This document shows positions 59,203-64,000 of a DNA stretch of 64,000 bases, one piece after another (positions within the stretch are counted from its first letter, which is position 1; each line of letters starts with the position of its first letter). Made by a program: the position numbers and the translations under genes. Origin of the DNA: Planctomycetota bacterium (GTDB taxonomy: Bacteria > Planctomycetota > UBA1135 > GCA-002686595); assembly GCA_012959525.1 (NCBI GenBank), contig DUDB01000017.1, positions 62,845 to 126,844 of the forward strand. Direction: 5' to 3'. The notes under the pieces were generated by a model. The model was not told the origin of the DNA, made no database searches, and saw only the letters and a program-made list of their open reading frames with translations.

Positions 59203-60725
59203 TCCAACTTCAAGACCTTGTGGATGAGCTGGGCGGGGAACTCTCAGGCTGCGAGGGGGAGGTCTCGATCCGTGAGGTGCAGTTGGACTCCCGGGACGTG
59301 CAGCCCGGCGACCTGTTCGTGGCGGTGAAGGGGGGGCGGGAGGACGGTGGTGTCTATGTGGCGGACGCCATCGCCCGCGGGGCTGTCGCCGTGCTCAGCC
59401 GTGACGCCCAAGGGCGAGAAGGGGCTGACCCTGTTCCTGGCGTGGCCCATTGGACCCATGACCACGTACGCGAGGCGGCTGGCCACGCGGCCGCCCGGGC
59501 GCAAGGACCGCCGACCCAGAGCCTGCAGATCGTGGGTATCACCGGCACCAACGGCAAGACAACCTGCGCCCATCTCCTCGGACAGCTACTCGAAGCCGCC
59601 GGTTTCGAACCCGCCGTGCTGGGAACAGCGGGGCACAGCCTGATCGGGGGTCGGACCGTGGAGTCCACACATACCACACCGCCAGCGCCCGAGACCCAGC
59701 GACTGCTGGCCCGTCATCAGCGCGCAGGGGGCAAGAGCGTCGTCATGGAGGTCAGCTCCCACGCCTTGGATCAAAAACGCACAGCCGGCGTGGACTTCAA
59801 GGTGGGAGTATTTACAAATTTGACCCGGGACCATCTGGACTATCACTCCGGCATGGACTCTTATCTCGAAGCAAAGGCGCGGCTCTTCAAAAATCTGGCT
59901 TCCGGCACTACTGCGGTGCTCAACAAGGACGACCCTGCGTGGGAGTATCTCGCGCACGTCGCGAGGACCGCAGGGGCCGAGATCATTACGTACAGCGTGC
60001 AGCAGGCGGCCGACTTCAGGGCCTCTGACCTGCGAACCGAACCCGATGGGTCGCGTTTCACCTTCGATGGGATGGGGATCTTTTCGACGGAACTGCGAAT
60101 ACCCCTTCGAGGTCGGTTCAACGTGCAGAACGCCCTGGCGGCGATCGCAGCTGCGCACTGCTTGGGAGCGAGTCCTTCCGCCAATGAGTTGGCGGAGGGG
60201 CTCGCTACCTTCCAGCCCGTCCCTGGTCGAATGGAGCCGGTTCCGTGCCCCGGGCGAGACCTCGAGGTCTTTGTGGATTACGCCCATACGCCGGACGCCC
60301 TGACGCACGCCTTGGGTGCCGCCCGCGAAGGACTGCGTCCCCATGAGGAGCGCACTCCAGAGCTCTGGGTGGTCTTCGGCTGCGGCGGAGACCGTGATCC
60401 GGGCAAGCGCGAGGAGATGGGTCGCGTGGCACAGGCCCACTCCGACCGGGTGGTTGTAACCAGCGACAACCCGCGCTCCGAGGACCCCGCGAGCATCGCC
60501 GAGGACATCCTGCGTGGCCTAACAAGGGCGCAGTCGGATGCGTGCACCGTGGAGTTGGACCGCCGCAAGGCCATCGAGTTCGCCCTGCGCCAGGCGCGTC
60601 CCGGAGACGCGATCCTGGTGGCGGGGAAGGGCCACGAGACACGGCAGACGATTGGCGGCGAGGCTCTGCCCTTCGACGACCGTCTGGTGATCCAAGAGGC
60701 GCTGTGCGCCGGGAGCTCTGCGTGA
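59199..60725 (+). CDS. murE: UDP-MurNAc-tripeptide synthetase MurE (diaminopimelate type)
   Basis: Cytoplasmic ligase adding the third amino acid to UDP-MurNAc-L-Ala-D-Glu, 508 residues. ATP-binding 'GITGTNGKTT' has Lys120; 'VMEVSSHALDQKRTAGVDF' and 'NLTRDHLDYH' are core motifs. D423-N-P-R426 is the DNPR motif that selects meso-diaminopimelate over lysine, so the wall should be DAP type. The gene likely begins at TTG 59199, overlapping the ftsI stop (TTGA) with GGAG eight bases ahead; a TTG at 59181 is the alternative. Confidence 0.95.
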   Translation: MIQLQDLVDELGGELSGCEGEVSIREVQLDSRDVQPGDLFVAVKGGREDGGVYVADAIARGAVAVLSRDAQGREGADPVPGVAHWTHDHVREAAGHAAARAQGPPTQSLQIVGITGTNGKTTCAHLLGQLLEAAGFEPAVLGTAGHSLIGGRTVESTHTTPPAPETQRLLARHQRAGGKSVVMEVSSHALDQKRTAGVDFKVGVFTNLTRDHLDYHSGMDSYLEAKARLFKNLASGTTAVLNKDDPAWEYLAHVARTAGAEIITYSVQQAADFRASDLRTEPDGSRFTFDGMGIFSTELRIPLRGRFNVQNALAAIAAAHCLGASPSANELAEGLATFQPVPGRMEPVPCPGRDLEVFVDYAHTPDALTHALGAAREGLRPHEERTPELWVVFGCGGDRDPGKREEMGRVAQAHSDRVVVTSDNPRSEDPASIAEDILRGLTRAQSDACTVELDRRKAIEFALRQARPGDAILVAGKGHETRQTIGGEALPFDDRLVIQEALCAGSSA

Positions 60726-62125
60726 ACCCCTTCCAGCTCAGCGACGTCCTCGCGGCTTGCGGGGGGCGGTTGGCGCGGGACGTGCGCGGCACGGACATGA
60801 GCGGCGTCTCCACGGACACGCGCACCCTTCGACAGGGCGAGCTGTTCGTGGCTCTCAGTGGCCCCAATCACAACGGCAACGATTTCGCCTCCCGCGCCGT
60901 GCAGGCCGGGGCGGCCGCCCTCGTTCTACAGGAGGGCCTGGAGTCGCCTGCCGGTGAGGTTCCCGTGGTCCTGTGCGACGACCCGCGCCTGGCGCTCTCC
61001 CGGCTGGCAGCCTGGCACCGCTCGCGGCTGCAGATGCCCGTGGTGGGCATCACCGGCTCCTGTGGGAAAACCACGACCAAGAACATGCTGGCTTCACTCC
61101 TGAGCGGCCACCGCCGGGTGCTCTCCAGCCCGGCTTCGTACAACAACGACATCGGTGTGCCGCACACCCTGTTCAGCGCCGGGGCTTCCTGTGAGACCCT
61201 GGTGGTGGAGATGGGGACCAACGCCCCGGGGGAGATCGAAGCCCTCTGCCGCACGGCGCAGCCCACGGGTGGCATCGTGACGAACGTGGGCGCTTCCCAT
61301 CTGGCCGGCCTTGGGAGTGAAGCGGGCGTGGCCAGGGAGAAGGGCGCCCTGCCCGAGAGCATCGGCCCCGACGGCTGGATTGTTCTCAATGCCGACGATG
61401 CCTGGAGCGGCCCCCTGCGTGCTCGCACCAGCGCAAGGCTGCTGACCTTCGGGATCGAGCACGCCGCCGATGTCCGTGCGAGCGAACTGCACTTCGAGGG
61501 AGAGCAGACCACCTTCCAGTTGGACGTTCCAAGCGCCGGCATCAGTTGCCGGGTCCAACTGCCCATGCTCGGCCAGCATAACGTGGCCAACCTGCTGGCG
61601 GCCTTGGCGGCCTGCGTCGGTTTGGGCGAAGACCTCGATAAGGTCCTGAAGCGGGTGGGGACCCTGCGCGATGGAAATGGGCGCATGCAACGTCGGCAGG
61701 TGGGGGAGTTGACCCTGATCGACGACAGCTACAACGCCAACCCCCATTCGGCCCGGGCCGCCGTGTGCGGGTTGATGAGCATCCCCGCCTCGCGGCGCGT
61801 GCTTGTCCTGGGTGACATGCATGAGCTGGGCGAGCTCTCGGTGCAGGCACACCGTGACCTTGGGAAGTTCGTTGCTGAGGCCAACGTCGACCTGCTCGTG
61901 ACCATCGGCACCCAGGCTCTGGACATTGCCACCGGTGCGGGCCTGGCGGGAATGACCACCGGCAGGGTGCGTCACTTCCCCAGCGTGGAGCGGGCGTGCG
62001 AGGCCATCCACGAGCTCGTCGGGCCCGGGGACGTCGTGCTCGTCAAGGGCTCCCGCGCTGCGGGCCTCGAAGACCTCGTCCAGCGCATCCTCCAGGTACA
62101 CGGTGTGGAGGCCCACGCCTACTAG
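60722..62125 (+). CDS. murF: UDP-MurNAc-tripeptide:D-Ala-D-Ala ligase MurF
   Basis: Cytoplasmic ligase adding D-Ala-D-Ala to complete the UDP-MurNAc-pentapeptide, 467 residues. 'NPFQLSDVLAACGG' and 'VSTDTRTLRQGELFVAL' form the N-terminal domain; 'GITGSCGKTTTKN' with Lys116 binds ATP; 'EMGTNAPGEIEAL' and 'LIDDSYNANPHSARAA' are MurF-specific motifs. GTG 60722 overlaps the murE stop (GTGA). The next gene mraY begins 16 bases later. Confidence 0.96.
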   Translation: MNPFQLSDVLAACGGRLARDVRGTDMSGVSTDTRTLRQGELFVALSGPNHNGNDFASRAVQAGAAALVLQEGLESPAGEVPVVLCDDPRLALSRLAAWHRSRLQMPVVGITGSCGKTTTKNMLASLLSGHRRVLSSPASYNNDIGVPHTLFSAGASCETLVVEMGTNAPGEIEALCRTAQPTGGIVTNVGASHLAGLGSEAGVAREKGALPESIGPDGWIVLNADDAWSGPLRARTSARLLTFGIEHAADVRASELHFEGEQTTFQLDVPSAGISCRVQLPMLGQHNVANLLAALAACVGLGEDLDKVLKRVGTLRDGNGRMQRRQVGELTLIDDSYNANPHSARAAVCGLMSIPASRRVLVLGDMHELGELSVQAHRDLGKFVAEANVDLLVTIGTQALDIATGAGLAGMTTGRVRHFPSVERACEAIHELVGPGDVVLVKGSRAAGLEDLVQRILQVHGVEAHAY

Positions 62126-62141
62126 GCCAAAGGACGAACCC

Positions 62142-63287
62142 ATGCTCACAGCACTCCTCGACAGCTTCTTCGACGTCTCCCTCTTCGGGTACATCTCCTT
62201 CCGCGCCGCCATGGCCGCCATCACGGCCTTCCTTGGCGCGTTGCTCTTGGGCCGTCCGGCCATTGAGTGGCTCAAGAGCCATCAGGTGCGCGAGGACGTC
62301 AGCAAGACTGCCTCCATCGAGCTGGCCCGCTTGTCCCAGAGCATGGGCAAGGACAAGACGCCCACCATGGGCGGTTCCTTCTTGGTCCTGTCGCTGCTCC
62401 TGTCCGTTGCTCTGTGGTGTCGCCTGGACAACCTGCACGTGCTTCTGGGGTTGCTGCTCACCGCTGGTCTGGCGGCGGTGGGCTTCATCGACGACTACAA
62501 GAAGCTGACCGTGCCCCACTCCGATGGGCTCAGCACGGGCGCCAAGTTGCTTGGCCAGACCGCAATCACCCTGTTCACCGTTCTGGCCCTGGTGTGGTAC
62601 GCCCATGCCTCGGATCGCTACTCACTGTTGACGGTCTACCCACCATTCTTCAAGGACGTGTCCATCTCCTTCGCAGGCGGACTGTTCGGTGGCATCGGGT
62701 TCGTCGTCTTCGCCTGGTTCGTGATCGTCGGCACGTCCAACGCGGCCAACATCACCGACGGCATGGACGGCCTCTCGGCGGGTTGCATGATCATCTCGGG
62801 GCTGACGCTGTCCGTGTTCTGTTACGTCACGGGCCGCTTTGACTGGACCGAGTATCTGGGTCTTCCCTACATCCCCGAAGCGGCCGAGATGACCGTGGTG
62901 GGCGGCGCCCTCTGCGGGAGCTGCATGGGGTTCCTGTGGTACAACGCCTTCCCCGCCAAGGTCTTCATGGGGGACTCGGGGTCGCTGCCCATCGGTGGCC
63001 TGCTGGCGTGGATGGCCCTGATCGCTAAGCAGGAGCTGGTCCTCCCCCTGCTGGGCTTCGTGTTCTTCGCCGAGCTGGGCTCGAGCGCCTTACAGCGCAT
63101 CTACTTCCAACGTACGGGTGGCAAGCGCCTGTTCACCATGGCGCCCATTCATCACGGGCTGCAGTTGAAGGGTGGGGTGTTCCGCGCTTCGGCGGCCCCC
63201 TGGCACGAGGTGACCGTGGTCGTGCGCGCCTGGATTGTGGCCGCGGTCTGTGCCCTTCTGAGTCTTGCGCTCTTGAAGGTGCGCTGA
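62142..63287 (+). CDS. mraY: Phospho-N-acetylmuramoyl-pentapeptide transferase MraY
   Basis: Integral membrane enzyme that makes lipid I from UDP-MurNAc-pentapeptide and undecaprenyl phosphate, 381 residues with about ten hydrophobic segments. Catalytic motifs are present: 'KDKTPTMGG', 'GFIDDYKKL' with the double Asp, 'SNAANITDGMDGLSAG' and 'PAKVFMGDSGSLPIGG', and a His-rich 'APIHHGLQLKG' near the end. 'AGGACG' precedes ATG 62142 at a suitable distance. Located between murF and ftsW as in most dcw clusters. Confidence 0.96.
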   Translation: MLTALLDSFFDVSLFGYISFRAAMAAITAFLGALLLGRPAIEWLKSHQVREDVSKTASIELARLSQSMGKDKTPTMGGSFLVLSLLLSVALWCRLDNLHVLLGLLLTAGLAAVGFIDDYKKLTVPHSDGLSTGAKLLGQTAITLFTVLALVWYAHASDRYSLLTVYPPFFKDVSISFAGGLFGGIGFVVFAWFVIVGTSNAANITDGMDGLSAGCMIISGLTLSVFCYVTGRFDWTEYLGLPYIPEAAEMTVVGGALCGSCMGFLWYNAFPAKVFMGDSGSLPIGGLLAWMALIAKQELVLPLLGFVFFAELGSSALQRIYFQRTGGKRLFTMAPIHHGLQLKGGVFRASAAPWHEVTVVVRAWIVAAVCALLSLALLKVR

Positions 63288-63288
63288 G

Positions 63289-64000
63289 ATGGGGCGCGTC
63301 CGAAGCTCATCCCGCTCGGCAGCCGCCGCTCGGAACCCGCGCCAGCTGACCCTGTACACCTCATTCGAAGCTCTGCGCGACGGACTCATCGCAGGCGCGG
63401 ATCCCCGCCGTCCGGCCCGTGGACTGTTCTACGTGGTGCTGGCTCTCATTGGCCTGGGGTTCCTTCTGCAGGTCAGCCATCTGGCCACGACCGCGCCCCC
63501 TTCCGAATTGGGCGCGCAGGTCTTTAAGTTGTGCAGCTATCGGCTCCTGGCACTGGTTGGGCTTCTGGTGGCGGCCCGGGTGGGTCCTCGCCGGCTGGAA
63601 CCTCTGATTCCGGCATTGATGGGGGCGACGATCATTCTGCTCCTCCTGGTCTGGGTACCTGGGGTGAGCTATCCCCGCAACGGCTCGCATCGTTGGCTGA
63701 GCTTCCCGATCCGCTGGCAGCCATCCGAGTTGGCGCGGGTGGTCGCCGTCCTCTGGGCGGCGCGCCGCTGCGTGCAGCTGGGGCCGTACGTCTCGGATGC
63801 ATGGCGGGGTGCCATGCCTTTGCTCGCCTTTGGTCTGTTTCTATTCCTCTTGATCGTGGTGGAGCCCGACTTCGGGGGTGCGATGCTCCTGCTGTTGAGC
63901 TACTGCGCCACCATGTGGGTCGGAGGAGTTCAGTGGAAACACGTCAGCGGGGGCCTGCTGCTCATTATCGGCCCGGCTCTTCTCCTGGGAGCGACTTTCG
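63289..64000 (+). CDS. ftsW: Lipid II polymerase FtsW/SEDS family, N-terminal part
   Basis: The gene starts at ATG 63289, one base after the mraY stop, and is cut by the window end after about 237 residues. The frame carries a basic start and several membrane helices. 'VSYPRNGSHRWLSFPIRWQP' followed by 'SELARVVAVLWAARR' is the SEDS family motif (G-x-x-R-W-x...QPSEL), and 'LIVVEPDFGGAMLLLLSY' matches the conserved 'QPDFGTA' segment. SEDS proteins polymerise glycan from lipid II with a partner PBP, here the ftsI product. FtsW versus RodA cannot be separated by sequence alone; location favours FtsW. Confidence 0.9.
   Translation, partial: MGRVRSSSRSAAAARNPRQLTLYTSFEALRDGLIAGADPRRPARGLFYVVLALIGLGFLLQVSHLATTAPPSELGAQVFKLCSYRLLALVGLLVAARVGPRRLEPLIPALMGATIILLLLVWVPGVSYPRNGSHRWLSFPIRWQPSELARVVAVLWAARRCVQLGPYVSDAWRGAMPLLAFGLFLFLLIVVEPDFGGAMLLLLSYCATMWVGGVQWKHVSGGLLLIIGPALLLGATF

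Noticed and set aside
60542-60721. Upstream 60-codon extension of murF
   Set aside because: It overlaps the conserved end of murE in another frame; GTG 60722 fits the family start and the GTGA overlap.
1-64000. tRNA, rRNA, insertion sequence or prophage genes
   Set aside because: I looked through the intergenic gaps and found no cloverleaf-like sequence, transposase, integrase or phage structural gene; short RNAs could still be missed by eye.

Overview
The window is a GC-rich bacterial chromosome segment, most likely from a deep-branching, probably marine Planctomycetota. The evidence is a small basic protein of the PVC-superphylum type (37020-37259), a YHYH-domain secreted protein whose C-terminal beta domain is of a kind I know mainly from planctomycete exoproteins, a PVC-type soluble dehydrogenase paired with a pentahaem cytochrome, and many short lipoproteins. 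Shine-Dalgarno sites are often absent and many starts are GTG or TTG. The window also carries most of a peptidoglycan dcw cluster, and MurE has the DNPR motif of diaminopimelate-adding enzymes, so this is a walled, DAP-type lineage.

Layout. 1-5950 (+): an Opp/Dpp peptide ABC importer (binding protein cut by the window edge, two permeases with very large insertions, two ATPases). 5958-10616 (-): a HAD hydrolase, a pentahaem c-type cytochrome and a dehydrogenase-like beta-propeller. 10784-23219 (-): two paralogous secretin-like lipoproteins flanking two periplasmic TPR proteins, one ExbB/TolQ-type and two ExbD/TolR-type proteins. No secretion ATPase, pseudopilin or Ton/Tol partner is present, so this looks like an uncharacterised proton-motive-force-coupled envelope machine. 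23683-24489 (-): family 4 uracil-DNA glycosylase. 24682-28833 (-): a tight four-gene operon of a thioredoxin-like protein read through an in-frame TGA (candidate selenoprotein), a small FixH/YtkA-like lipoprotein, a MauG-like di-haem peroxidase and the YHYH protein.

29153-40102 is mixed: TPR lipoprotein, an unrecognised membrane protein, amidase, a secreted HExxH peptidase-like protein with an apparently inactive relative, a SPOR-like membrane protein, the PVC small basic protein, QueE, Der and a lipoprotein. 40276-52718 is a polysaccharide synthesis and export cluster: Wzm/Wzt-type ABC exporter, GT2 and GT4 glycosyltransferases, an LmbE deacetylase and an LmbE-GT2 fusion, mostly linked by start/stop overlaps and interrupted by one reverse-strand DUF805/SRPBCC gene. 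52787-54488 holds a HEAT-repeat lipoprotein and a Cys-rich protein. 54728-64000 is the dcw cluster: mraZ (with a recognisable 10-bp-spaced operator), rsmH, an FtsL-like gene, an enlarged ftsI, murE, murF, mraY and a truncated ftsW.

The most interesting leads are the in-frame TGA gene with a hairpin just downstream, the secretin/ExbBD cluster, the di-haem peroxidase/YHYH operon and the LmbE-GT2 fusion. No tRNA, rRNA, CRISPR array, insertion sequence or prophage was recognised.
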